A model generated the notes under the pieces. It saw nothing but the letters and a program-made list of their open reading frames with translations. It was not told where the DNA came from and ran no database searches. Shown in pieces: positions 32,698 through 41,440 of a stretch of 43,423 nucleotides of DNA. The stretch lies in the NCBI RefSeq assembly GCF_000379065.1, contig NZ_KB900614.1:4447063-4490485 (forward strand), read 5' to 3'. The first letter of the stretch is position 1, and each line of letters starts with the position of its first letter. Source of the stretch: Salinispora mooreana (lineage in GTDB: Bacteria; Actinomycetota; Actinomycetes; Mycobacteriales; Micromonosporaceae). Position numbers and translations under genes: made by a program.

Positions 32698-33735
32698 GGC
32701 GTGTTTCATAAGTCTTGGTGGGCCGGTGAAGGTCACGGCGTGTCGGGTGATCGATTGCTGACGAGGTCTCCGGTAGACGGTTCAGCGACCAAGCTCGAAC
32801 GTCATACCGGAGACCTCGTGGCTACCTTAGCGGTGACGAGGCGGCACGACCTTACCGACGCTCAGTGGCAGCAGCTCGCCGTACTGCTGCTGCCTGCCGC
32901 GTCGGTGAAGGGTCGGCCGCCGAAGTGGGACAAACGGCAGCTCATTAACGGGATCAGGTGGCGGATCCGGATCGGGTCGCCCTGGCGTGACGTGCCGGCC
33001 GAGTACGGACCCTGGCAGACGATCTACGGCCTGTTCCGTCGCTGGCAGCGCGACGGCACCTGGGACAAGATCCTGGCCGCCTCGCAGGCCGCTGGCGATG
33101 CGCAAGGCCGGATCACCTGGCTGGTCAGCGTGGACTCGCTGACCAGCCGTGCCACCCAACACGCCGCCGGCGCTCGTGCAGACGGCCACCTGCAAAAAGA
33201 GCCACCCGGTGGTGTGCACGACGAACCCGCCGATCACGCCCTCGGACGATCCCGCGGCGGTCTGAGTACCAAGACGCATCTGGCCTGTGAGCAGGGACAG
33301 AAGGTCCTGTCGATGGTCGTGACCGCCGGGCATCGTGGTGACAGTCCGCAGTTCATCCCGGTTCTGCGCCGTATCAAGGTGACCCGTCTCGGGGTGGGCC
33401 GGCCCCGCACCAGCCCCGACCTCGTCCTGGCCGACAAGGCCTACACCAGCCACGGTAACCGCGTCTACCTGCGCAAACGCGGCATCAAGGCGTGCATCCC
33501 CAGCAAGAAAGACCAAGACGTCCACCGCAAAGCCAAGGGCAGCCGCGGCGGACGCCCACCGAAGTTCGACCCCGACCTCTACCGGATGCGACACGCCGTC
33601 GAGAACGGCATCGCCCGACTCAAGCGCCACCGCGGCGTAGCCACCCGTTACGACAAGTTGGCTGTCCGGTTCCAGGCCGTCCTGACCATCACCATCATCT
33701 GCGAATGGCTCTGACCGGACTTATGAAACAGGCCT
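32697..33735 (+). mobile_element. complete IS5-type insertion sequence
   Basis: An element of about 1.04 kb bounded by inverted repeats AGGCGTGTTTCATAAGTC (from 32697) and its partner ending at 33735 (right end GACTTATGAAACAGGCCT, 17 of 18 matching). It holds one full transposase gene. The left flank is the ISAzo13 relic and the right flank is the body of an XRE regulator gene. No convincing target-site duplication is visible, which suggests later deletion at one side. Confidence 0.8.
32818..33714 (+). CDS. IS5-family transposase
   Basis: A 298-aa DDE transposase of the complete IS. GTG 32818 begins ATLAVTRRHDLTDAQWQQLA. The N-terminal DUF4096-like part reads NGIRWRIRIGSPWRDVPAEY, then GPWQTIYGLFRRWQRDGTWD. 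Catalytic region: VSVDSLTSRATQHAAGAR (first Asp), LVLADKAYTSHGNRVYLRKR (second Asp) and ENGIARLKRHRGVATRYDKL (Glu). All catalytic residues are present, so the element may still be mobile. A longer upstream extension to 32701 overlaps the inverted repeat and is unlikely. It belongs to another subgroup than the transposase at 1-419. Confidence 0.9.
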   Translation: MATLAVTRRHDLTDAQWQQLAVLLLPAASVKGRPPKWDKRQLINGIRWRIRIGSPWRDVPAEYGPWQTIYGLFRRWQRDGTWDKILAASQAAGDAQGRITWLVSVDSLTSRATQHAAGARADGHLQKEPPGGVHDEPADHALGRSRGGLSTKTHLACEQGQKVLSMVVTAGHRGDSPQFIPVLRRIKVTRLGVGRPRTSPDLVLADKAYTSHGNRVYLRKRGIKACIPSKKDQDVHRKAKGSRGGRPPKFDPDLYRMRHAVENGIARLKRHRGVATRYDKLAVRFQAVLTITIICEWL

Positions 33736-34579
33736 CAGTCCAGTACGCGATCGTGGCCTGCATCCCCCGGGCGTAGGCACGAACTCCTTGGTGGCCGATG
33801 ATCTCACCGTAGGTGTCGGCAGCCCGGGCGTACTGCATCGCCGGCGACCACAAACCCAGGTCAGCAGCCGCGCTGGCCAACAAAGCCGCGGCCTGCGCGG
33901 TGATCAGATACAACTCGTGCTGCTGGCCGGGCCGTCGGGTTCGCTCCAGTGCCTCGACGGCGAGCCCACGCACCCGCAGCGCCTCGTTGATCGTGGCGGC
34001 GGGTGTCAGCTGCCCGAAACCCCGTGCGATCCCGATCGCGTCATCGCGTAGCTGCTCAATCGTCAGGTCCGACACGGCCCTAGCCCCTGCGTCCATCGCG
34101 TGCTTGCTGGTCTCCCGCGCGACGATCATGATCGCCTGCCGCACTCCAACGTACGCTCCACCCGGATCCTGCACCAATACTGAGTCACCAGTGGAAGCAC
34201 CTGTGGTCGGCAGCAGCGGCCTGTCGGGATCGGGAAGCCGGCTGGGTGAACTGGCCTCGGTGATCGTCTGGTGATCGAGAACAGTGCCCCAGCGGGCGTG
34301 GCGTGCCGCGTCGGCCTTTTCCTCCCGATGCCTGATCCCGAACGACCGGTACTCGTCGTAGCCGGCGATCAGCTCGCCGCCGGCGTGGAGAAGTGACTCG
34401 CACTGCACCCAGAAGACCCGGTCGACCACCTGCTCGCCGCGTTCGACCCCGGCCACCGTGCTTCGAGTGCTGTTCACCAGCCGCGCCACGTCATCCTGAA
34501 TCAGGCCACGCGTCTTGCGCCACGCGGCGAGCCGCCGTCCAAGCGCCCGCTTCACGTCCTTGAGTTGCTGCGGGTCCAA
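33736..34579 (-). pseudogene. XRE-family regulator, 3' end removed by IS5-type element
   Basis: The likely start is TTG 34579 with GGAGG nine bases before it; GTG 34618 is an alternative. The HTH is at residues about 5-60: QQLKDVKRALGRRLAAWRKT, then RGLIQDDVARLVNSTRSTVA. The middle has LVQDPGGAYVGVRQAIMIVA, and the C-terminal helical part starts LTPAATINEALRVRGLAVEA. The frame enters the IS right end after RGMQATIAYWTE, so the last third of the usual helical sensor region is missing. An internal 237-bp piece (34081-34317) is copied at 23779-24014. DNA binding might persist, but ligand sensing is probably lost. Confidence 0.78.
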
Positions 34580-34646
34580 GGGGGAGGACCTCCATCGCGA
34601 TCGGAGGAAGACGGTCACCGCTTTCTATATCTCCCTAACGGCACGT

Positions 34647-34664
34647 TGACATTAACGGATGTCA
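34647..34664. promoter_or_regulatory. 18-bp palindrome upstream of the XRE gene
   Basis: TGACAT (34647-34652), TAACGG, ATGTCA (34659-34664): a perfect 6-bp inverted repeat centred about 75 bases before the XRE start. On the minus strand a TATAGA lies 17 bases after it as a possible -10. It is a candidate autoregulatory operator. Confidence 0.4.
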
Positions 34665-34898
34665 GCGACAGGGACATACCGGCGCCCGCGAGCCGGAGAG
34701 ATTGACGAAAGACGTACCGCCAGCGCCGCGACACCCGACCAGGGAGCCCGGCCGGCCTCGCCGTCTCGTTTCTGGGCTCGTAGGCCGAGAGGGGGAACCA
34801 TGATCAAAACCCATTGGTACAGGACTGGCTGCCACCGGGACGGAGCGGGACGGAGGGGATGCGCGTCGCACGAGCACCCACGAGCACCCAACCGTCCA

Positions 34899-36105
34899 CT
34901 AGGGACGACAAAGCCGGCGGTTGGCGGGCTGTTGGGTGCTGGTGTGGCCGTGGCGGCATCGGTAGCCGGGGCGTTGGTTGATCCAGTGGGCTTCCATTCT
35001 TCGGCCGCATGGTCGGCAGCGCAGTAGGCCGGTGAACAGGTAGCGGCGGGTGGTGCCGTCGTGGGCGCTGCGGTGGGAGCGGATGGCTTGGGTGGCGACG
35101 AAGTCCTGCTCGCTGACCAGCACGGTGTGGGCCCGTTGCTTGGAGACCACCCAGTCCACGGTCGGGTTTCGTCGGACGGGTTCTCCCTCCGGGCGGCCGG
35201 TGTCGGTTTGCGCGGGTTGCCGGTTCCAGACCTGTCGGCCGGTGTAGCGGGGGTTGGCGAGTATCGCCGCGACCGTGCGCAGGGTCCACCGGTCGCCACG
35301 GCGGCGGGGATTGCGGTTGGGATCGATGCCTGACGGGCATGGTATGCCGGCGTCGTTGAGTGCGCGCGCGATGCTGGCGAGACTCTGGCCGTCCAAGCGT
35401 TGGGCGAACATCCACCGCACGTGTCCGGCCGTGGCCGGATCCGGTTCGAAGCGTTGACGCCGGCGACCCCAGCGCGCGTGCGCGGTGTTCGGATGAGGGC
35501 CGGCGTCGACGAGTCGGTAGCCGTAGGGCGGCCGGCCTCCGAGATACCGTCCCTGCTCCCGTGTTTGAGCCCCGCATCGCTGTGATGACCCGGAACCGGG
35601 CGCGCTGCACCTCACGCCTCGACTGGGCGCCGAGCATCATGATCAGCGCCTGATGGGTCGGGTTGTGGTGATCGACCGGCCCGTCCGTCTCGGGCAGCCA
35701 AAGCTGCACGCCGTGATGTTCGAGCACGGGTGCCAGGTGTGGCAGTTGGTTGGCGGAGAACGCCCGCTCGTACTCGCCGACCACGATCGCGTCGAACCCG
35801 CGATAGGGGTCGTCGAGCGCGGCCAGCAGCGCGGCCGCTTGCGGGCGCTGCCCCCAACCTCGGCGGCGTGAGCAGCCGACGTCGAAGTATTCGGCGACGA
35901 TCACCCCGTGCGCGGTGACGAGCTCGTTGGCGCAGTCCCGTTGCCAGTGCCGTGAGGACACCCGGTCCTGGTGCTCGACTGTTGATATCCGGCCGTAGAA
36001 CGCAAACCGCAGGCCACCGCGCCACCGTGCGGGCGGTTGCGCGCTGGCTTGCGGCTGACTGTTGAGCCATCGAGTCAGGGGATCGTCACGCTGGTCGTCC
36101 GACAC
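34899..36105 (-). pseudogene. large serine recombinase, single-base frameshift
   Basis: The N-part (GTG 36105) holds the resolvase domain: LRFAFYGRISTVEHQDRVSS with the catalytic Ser, then AAALLAALDDPYRGFDAIVV and RREVQRARFRVITAMR. At a run of four C (35570-35573, plus strand) one extra base shifts the frame. Removing it restores MRAQTREQGRYLGGRPPYGY, then the recombinase domain (FAQRLDGQSLASIARALNDA, VAAILANPRYTGRQVWNRQP) and a zinc ribbon CRPCGRRM...YRCRHGH, to TAG 34899. The long C-terminal coiled coil of large serine recombinases is absent, though a separate piece of that kind lies at 38080-38377. A tandem CGAGCACCCA (34871-34890) follows the gene. Inactive unless the frameshift is an error. 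Confidence 0.8.
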
Positions 36106-36129
36106 GTCGACATTTCTACGAAGGATCCT

Positions 36130-36645
36130 CGCGGTCTGGTCGGACAAGCAGTCCGCTGGCGGCTTCGCCGACTTGGTGCTGTTCCCGGCCGAGCATGTGG
36201 TAGTGGTCGGGGAACCGGGTCTGGGCGAACCGACCTGATCACCGGGCTGCGCCGAGTCCTCGATCCGCGCAGCACCAACGTCCGGCCCAACCCGTTGGAC
36301 GTGCACCGACCGGCACCGGACGCGGATGATGAGCTGACCGAGGTCGAGGTCACGCTCGTCGAGCTCGCTGACGCGGTCGCGCAGGAGCTTGACGACTGGC
36401 TGGAGTTGATCGATCCGGACACCGGGCTGCCGGCTGAGGAAACCCGGGCCGACGAGGCGGTCATGGGACTGCGGTTGTGTCACCGGCTGCGCGTCGACCC
36501 GGCGAGCGAGACCGCCGAACACTGGGTGGAGTACCCGAAGACCGGCCTGCGGACACCCCGCACGGAGTGCGACCTCGTCGCGGCGATCGTGTTGGACCGG
36601 CGGGCACTACGCATCTGCGCCCGGACGGGACGCGCCGGCGCCTAG
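36130..36645 (+). pseudogene. AAA/OLD-like ATPase N-terminal remnant
   Basis: The first frame gives GGFADLVLFPAEHVVVVGEP, then GLG, a P-loop region with the invariant GK(S/T) destroyed (GEPGLGEP). One extra base there shifts the frame; in the next frame follows TDLITGLRRVLDPRSTNVRP, typical of the helix after Walker A in OLD-family and SMC-like ATPases. Then come LTEVEVTLVELADAVAQELD and HRLRVDPASETAEHWVEYPK, up to TAG. Only the first about 170 residues of an ATPase are left. It lies 25 bases from the recombinase start, in the opposite direction. Confidence 0.55.
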
Positions 36646-36827
36646 TCTCCGAAGCGCTCCTTGCCGGCCGCCAGCGGGTGGCCGCGCCACACCGACAACC
36701 CGCATCGGGCGACGTCGGTCGCCGTCGAGTTTGACAGAGGTCGATCAGAGTGCCTACGTTCGAGTTCACCAGAACACGGGGGGTACGCGGCGACTGCGTG
36801 CACCCGTAGGTGTGCCCAGGAGACGGC

Positions 36828-37616
36828 ATGAATCCATCGTCTATAGCCGACACGACCTTCCCGATCATCCGACACCGTCCGTCCTGGACCGTTTTGACCC
36901 TGGTGGCGGCCCTGGCGGTGGTCCTTCCCCTCGGCCTGCCGAGCGATCTGCCCGTTCCCGAGCCGGCGGCGGTCACCTGCGACTCGGTCGGCTACTCCTA
37001 CGACGCGGCGGGCCGCCTAGTCGGGGTACAGGACCGGGCGAACGAGTCGGCCCGGTACGCCTACGATGAAGTCGGCAACGCCTTGGGCGTGACCAACGAG
37101 GGTACGGCGGACCTCGCCGTACACGCCATCGTGCCGGTCCGCGCCCGGGTCGGCGAGACCGTCACCGTCCAGGGTGGCTGCTTCGCGCCCGATCCCGACG
37201 ACAACGTCGTCTTCGTCGGCGGCGTCCTCGCCGAGGTCCGGCAGGCTGGCGCCCGCCGGCTGGTGGTCGAGGTGCCGGCCGGTGCCGGCACCGGCCCGGT
37301 CTCGGTGCGGGTCGGCGACGCGACCGCGACCTCGCCCGGCGTGCTCACCGTGGACGACGGATCCGACGCGCCGGTCATCGAGGCCATCTCCTCGACCCTC
37401 GTGGCAGCGGGTGAAGCCGTGACGGTGACCGGCAGCGGATTCGCCCCCGATCCGGTCGGCAACAAGGTGACTCTCAATCGCAGCCGTGCCCTTCTCGGCT
37501 CCGGCTCCGCCGACGCCGTCACGTTGGAGGTGCCGACCGGTGCCGGTTCCGGTCGGATCCGGGTGGAGACCGAGCACGGCAGTGACGTCTCACCGCCTGA
37601 GCGCGGGCCGAAGTAG
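36828..37616 (+). pseudogene. exported YD-repeat and IPT/TIG-domain protein, truncated
   Basis: ATG 36828 has AGGAG six bases upstream. The product begins with a basic stretch and a hydrophobic signal segment (TVLTLVAALAVVLPLGLP, residues 21-38), then an RHS/YD-type repeat (SVGYSYDAAGRLVGVQD, then RYAYDEVGNALGV). Two IPT/TIG-like beta domains follow, starting near residue 100 (VPVRARVGETVTVQGGCFAP) and 180 (ISSTLVAAGEAVTVTGSGFA). Full-length relatives are far longer, with many more domains. Similarity stops at about 37595, where minus-strand phage sequence begins; the last few residues to TAG 37616 come from that. Secretion is plausible, but the protein is only a stub. Confidence 0.65.
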
Positions 37617-38079
37617 TAGCCGGTCGGCAGGGGGAACGCCACCGCTGGCCCGGGAGCCGGCCGTACCGGTGCCGGTGCCGGCTTGCCGAGCTGGTCCAGC
37701 CGCCAGTTTGTGCCCCGTACCGTGTCGGCGGCCTGGGTGAAGTCCGAGTTCACGTGGCAGTGGCTCGTGTGCGGGTTCGAGCCGGTGTAGGTGTGGGTGG
37801 CGAAGCCGTTGCGGCGGTGCCAGATCCGGCGCTTGTAGATGATGTACCGCACCCACCACAGCGCGCCGGAGCGGGCGAGTGTCACCCACAGCTGCACGAC
37901 CTGCTCCATCGTGACCCCGTCCGGGTCGCGTAGGTCGGCGTCGAAGTCCCGGGCCCGTACCTCGTCGACGTTGTCGCCGTCGCGGTACTCGGGTCGGCCG
38001 GTGCGGTCCGGGTTGTGGCTCGACGGGGAGCCTTGGTGGGCGGTGTTGCCGATCGAGCCGTCCGACCTGGTGTCCCCCT
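37600..38079 (-). pseudogene. phage lysin-like fragment
   Basis: The minus-strand frame contains TGRPEYRDGDNVDEVRARDF, then LRDPDGVTMEQVVQLWVTLA and ALWWVRYIIYKRRIWHRRNG, followed by YTGSNPHTSHCHVNSDFTQA and FPLPTGYYFGPRSGG. The HTSHCHV pattern and layout resemble peptidase-type endolysins of actinobacteriophages (a His-x-His near a substrate pocket). There is no start of its own: the frame is fused by chance to the recombinase tail at about 38080. It ends within the antisense of the YD/TIG gene. Likely a prophage relic. Confidence 0.5.
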
Positions 38080-38377
38080 TGGGGAACCGCCGGAGGCCGA
38101 GTTGCCGGTAGACCTTGGCCTTGTCGGCTGGGTCGGCGTCGCGGAGCACGGCGGCGATATCCCCGAGTGCGGTCACCAGGGCGGTGATTTCTGCTCGGGT
38201 CAGCCGGTGTGGGGTGGTGCCCGCGAGTGCGTGTAGTTCTGCTTCGGCGCGGGCGCGGTCGGCCTGGGTCTGGGTGATCCAGGCGGTAACTACCGTCGGG
38301 TCTGCGCCAGCGTCGAGGGCGGCTCGGTAGCGCTCTAGCTTGTGGCGTGGGAGTGTGGCGTTTTCCGGTACACACAA
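38080..38377 (-). pseudogene. serine recombinase C-terminal fragment
   Basis: The frame reads RHKLERYRAALDAGADPTVV, then TAWITQTQADRARAEAELHA and LTRAEITALVTALGDIAAVL, ending ADPADKAKVYRQLGLR. This is the helical C-terminal end typical of large serine recombinases in actinomycetes. It lacks the catalytic and DNA-binding domains. It could be the missing tail of the recombinase at 34899-36105, which stops at its zinc ribbon, moved here by rearrangement. Confidence 0.65.
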
Positions 38378-38383
38378 CGCTGC

Positions 38384-40798
38384 TCAGCTCAGGACGTGCT
38401 GGAGGTAGCGTGCTGTCTTGGTGTCGGCAGTGACCAGATCTGCTGGTGTGCCGGTGGCGGCCACTCGGCCACCGGCAGGGCCGGCTCCCGGGCCCAGGTC
38501 GATGATCCAATCGGCGCGTGCAGCGAGGTGGAGGTCGTGCTCCGCCACAACCACGGTGTTGCCGGCGTCGATGAGGACGTCGAGGGCTTCGACGAGGCGC
38601 TGGACGTCGGCGGGGTGCAGGCCCGTCACCGGCTCGTCCAGGACGACCAAGCCGCGTTTGCGGCCCCGGTTGCCTCGTTGGATCGTGGTAGCTAGTTTGA
38701 GGCGCTGTGCTTCGCCGCCGGAGAGGTCGGTCGCGCTCTGGCCGAGGGTGACGTAGCCGAGGCCCACCTGGCGCAGGGCGTGGAGTGTGGCGACCAGGGA
38801 GTCGGGGTCGGTGAAGAACTCCGCGGCTTCGTCGACGGTCAGGTCGAGTACCGCGTCGATGGAGAGGCCTTGGTATTCGACGTCCAGGACCTGCTGGGTG
38901 AAGCGGCGGCCCGCGCAGGTGGTGCAGGTGACCCAGACGTCTGGCAGGAAGTGCATGTCGACGAGTTTGCGGCCGTGGCCGGAGCAGTCCACGCAGCGGC
39001 CACCGGCGGTGTTGAAGGAGAACGTGGAAGCATTCAGCTCGGCTTTGTGGGCGTGGTCTGTGGAGGCGAACAGGGTGCGGATCGCGTCGAAGGCCTTGCT
39101 GTAGGTGGCGGGGTTCGACCTCGGGGTGCGGCCGATGGGGTCCTGGTCAACGACGGCCACCCAGGCGACGGGTGCTGTGTCGTCGGCTTCGACGGCGGAG
39201 GCGAACGCGTGCAGCAGGCTGCTCTTGCCGCTGCCGCTCGGGCCTGTCAGGCAGGTGAGTCTGCCCTGGGGCACCCGTACTTCCGCGACGTCGACGTTGT
39301 GGTTGCTGATGTCGCGGACGGTGAGCCAACGGGCTGGATCGGCGTCTCGGGTCTTGCGTTCGACGCGTTGTTTGCGGCCGGAGAGGTAGGCCGCGGTCGG
39401 TGAGGTCTCGTGGTGGGCCGCTTCGGCCGGTGGTGCGGAGATGAGGAGGTGACCACCGTCGCGGCCGGCTCCCGGTCCGATGTCGACGACCCAGTCGCAG
39501 GCCTTGACGATTTCCGGGTCGTGTTCGACGAGCAGCACGCTATTGCCGTTGTCCCGCAGCGCCTTCAGCATGTCGAGGACATCTGCCTTGTCTGCGGGGT
39601 GCAGGCCGGAGGTGGGTTCGTCCAGGACGAACGTGATGCCTTCAAGCGGAGTGCTGAGCTGGGCTGCGAGGCGTGCGCGTTGCAGCTCGCCGCCGGAGAG
39701 GGTCGAGGCCTCGCGGCTCAGTTGCAGGTGGGACAGGCCGGTGCGGTGCAGGACGATCAGGCGGGCGCCCAGTTCGCGCAGCAGCGGGAGGCCGACCGCG
39801 CGATCCTGGTCGCCGAGTTCGGCTTCGGCCTGGTGCACCCAGTCGATGAGGTCTGTGCCGGTGAGTGTGATCAGTTCCGGATAGGTGCGACCGCCGACGG
39901 TGACGGTGCGGGCCGCCTCGCCGAACCCACTGCCAGCGCATTCCTGGCAGGGCGTCATGCGCATGTACCGCTGGTAGCGCTGCTTGCTCGTTTCGCTGCC
40001 CGCGTTGGCGAACACGCGCTCCACCTCGGCGAGGGCGCCGCGTATCGGCTGGCTGCTGCTGTAGGTCCACTCGGTGCCGGTGGCCCGGCTCGGAATGGTG
40101 ACGCTGGCGTCGATGACCTGCTCACCGGTGCCGTGCAGGACCGCGTGCTGGAAAGTCGCTGGCAGGTCGCGCCAAGGCACGGACAGATCGACGCGGTGCA
40201 ACTCGGCGAGGGCGGGAATGAACGAGTGCTCGCTGGAGCGCCACTTCGCGAACCAATGCGAACCCCCTGAGAACAGGGGAAGTTCAGGATTGTCGATGAT
40301 CAGCTCCGCGTCGGCGCGCACGGTACCGCCCGCTCCATGGCACACCGGGCAGGCTCCCTCGGGGCTGAACCTGTCGAAGCTGGTCGAAGCGAGCTCGGCG
40401 CCGGTGCGGAGCGCGGGCAGGCGTGAGTAGACCAGGCCCAGGTACGCGTCCATGCCGGTGACGGTGGCCATGGTGGAACGAGGATTGTTGTTGAGTCGGC
40501 GCTGGTCCACCGCGAGCGTCGCGCCGAGGCCGGTGATGCGGTCGACCTCGGGCCGGTCGCGCTGGCCGAGGTAGCGCCGCACGAACGGCGAGATGCCCTC
40601 GAGGTAGCGCAGTTGTGCCTCGGCGTGCACTGTGTCGACCGCCAGCGAGGTCTTCCCGCTGCCGCTGACGCCGGTGAACGCCACCAGCTTTCCGCGCGGG
40701 ATTCGCACGCTAATATCGCGCAGGTTGTGGGTCCGGGCACCGGTGACTTCGATCCAGCCGTGGTCGTCGTGACGCCGCACGTCGTTCGCTCCGTTCAC
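38384..40798 (-). CDS. UvrA-like ABC ATPase (DrrC/class II type)
   Basis: An 804-aa protein starting at GTG 40798, which overlaps the tetR stop (GTGA). It has two UvrA-type ATPase halves: Walker A GVSGSGKTSLAVDT (about 43), signature TLSGGELQRARLAAQLST and Walker B ITFVLDEPTSGLHPAD; then GPSGSGKSSLLHAF, DLSGGEAQRLKLATTI and LVVLDEPVTGLHPADV. Zinc-finger pairs are CPVCHGAGG/CQECAGSGFG and CVDCSGHGRK/CTTCAGRRF. It is about 150 residues shorter than housekeeping UvrA, as in class II UvrA proteins such as DrrC, which protect producers against DNA-binding drugs. With the TetR gene it forms an inducible resistance pair. Confidence 0.9.
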   Translation of the reverse strand: MNGANDVRRHDDHGWIEVTGARTHNLRDISVRIPRGKLVAFTGVSGSGKTSLAVDTVHAEAQLRYLEGISPFVRRYLGQRDRPEVDRITGLGATLAVDQRRLNNNPRSTMATVTGMDAYLGLVYSRLPALRTGAELASTSFDRFSPEGACPVCHGAGGTVRADAELIIDNPELPLFSGGSHWFAKWRSSEHSFIPALAELHRVDLSVPWRDLPATFQHAVLHGTGEQVIDASVTIPSRATGTEWTYSSSQPIRGALAEVERVFANAGSETSKQRYQRYMRMTPCQECAGSGFGEAARTVTVGGRTYPELITLTGTDLIDWVHQAEAELGDQDRAVGLPLLRELGARLIVLHRTGLSHLQLSREASTLSGGELQRARLAAQLSTPLEGITFVLDEPTSGLHPADKADVLDMLKALRDNGNSVLLVEHDPEIVKACDWVVDIGPGAGRDGGHLLISAPPAEAAHHETSPTAAYLSGRKQRVERKTRDADPARWLTVRDISNHNVDVAEVRVPQGRLTCLTGPSGSGKSSLLHAFASAVEADDTAPVAWVAVVDQDPIGRTPRSNPATYSKAFDAIRTLFASTDHAHKAELNASTFSFNTAGGRCVDCSGHGRKLVDMHFLPDVWVTCTTCAGRRFTQQVLDVEYQGLSIDAVLDLTVDEAAEFFTDPDSLVATLHALRQVGLGYVTLGQSATDLSGGEAQRLKLATTIQRGNRGRKRGLVVLDEPVTGLHPADVQRLVEALDVLIDAGNTVVVAEHDLHLAARADWIIDLGPGAGPAGGRVAATGTPADLVTADTKTARYLQHVLS

Positions 40799-41385
40799 TT
40801 CGCTACCAAGAACGGGTTGAGCAGGAACGCGACATCGCGCCGCACCCACTCCGAGAGCTCGCCGTCACCGAGGATCGCCCACATGATCAGCGCGCCGTTG
40901 TACGTCGTCTGCACCGCCCTGGCAAGACCGTCCACATCGCACTCGACGAGCTCACCCTGCTCAACGGCCCGCTCCAGCAGCGACGCGATGCCCGTACGCA
41001 TCGACTGGGCGAACCTCACGGCGTGGTAGTGCAGTGCGTCGTCGCTGAGGTCGAGATGCAGGAACGCCACGTGGTTGGCCATCTCCGCGGGGCTGTCCAC
41101 GTCGCTGCTGAGCGCCGCGATGAATGCGTAGAGGGCTTCGAGCGGCGACTCGTACTTGGCGACGATCTCGGTGAAGCACTCGTCGACCTTGGACGCCTCG
41201 TACTCGTTGATCGCGACCAGCAGGTCGTGCTTGGACCCGAACCGCTTGACCAGCGTGGCCGCCGAGATTCCGAGGTCGGATGCCACGTCGTTGAGCGTGA
41301 CGCGGAGCGGGCCGATGCGGGCCAGCGTGCGGGACGCGCTGACGAAGATCTGCTTGTTGGTGACGGACATCGGTCGTGGGCTCAT
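40795..41385 (-). CDS. TetR-family regulator
   Basis: A 196-aa protein from ATG 41385 (ATG 41370 is a close alternative). The N-terminal HTH is RIGPLRVTLNDVASDLGISA, then ATLVKRFGSKHDLLVAINEY. The C-terminal ligand-binding part includes EALYAFIAALSSDVDSPAEM and ALIMWAILGDGELSEWV. Its TGA overlaps the GTG of the UvrA-like gene, so the regulator most likely represses its own operon and releases it on binding a drug-like ligand. A palindrome 21-38 bases upstream of the ATG is the candidate operator. Confidence 0.92.
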   Translation of the reverse strand: MSPRPMSVTNKQIFVSASRTLARIGPLRVTLNDVASDLGISAATLVKRFGSKHDLLVAINEYEASKVDECFTEIVAKYESPLEALYAFIAALSSDVDSPAEMANHVAFLHLDLSDDALHYHAVRFAQSMRTGIASLLERAVEQGELVECDVDGLARAVQTTYNGALIMWAILGDGELSEWVRRDVAFLLNPFLVAK

Positions 41386-41405
41386 GGCACGGATAGTACC
41401 CGATA

Positions 41406-41423
41406 AGTGAATTGGCATTTACT
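41406..41423 (-). promoter_or_regulatory. candidate TetR operator and promoter
   Basis: AGTGAAT (41406-41412), TGGC, ATTTACT (41417-41423) form an inverted repeat with one mismatch, just upstream of the tetR start. On the minus strand TACTAT (a good -10) lies between it and the ATG. Its position would let TetR block the promoter. Confidence 0.5.
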
Positions 41424-41440
41424 AACGCCGCGTCGCGTGA

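Noticed and set aside
32701..32817. Upstream extension of the IS5-type transposase to 32701
   Set aside because: This part includes the terminal inverted repeat and has no family similarity; GTG 32818 matches the usual N-terminus.
34871..34890. Tandem CGAGCACCCA as an attachment site of the recombinase
   Set aside because: Only two short copies, no matching sequence at the other side of the region, so no att pair can be supported.
34659..35027. Plus-strand ORF opposite the end of the recombinase
   Set aside because: Arg/Gly/Ala-rich, overlaps the recombinase zinc ribbon region on the other strand, no known pattern.
37061..37595. C-terminal half of the minus-strand frame ending at 37061
   Set aside because: It is antisense to the YD/TIG gene; Thr/Pro/Ser-rich translation is the mirror of TIG-domain sequence.
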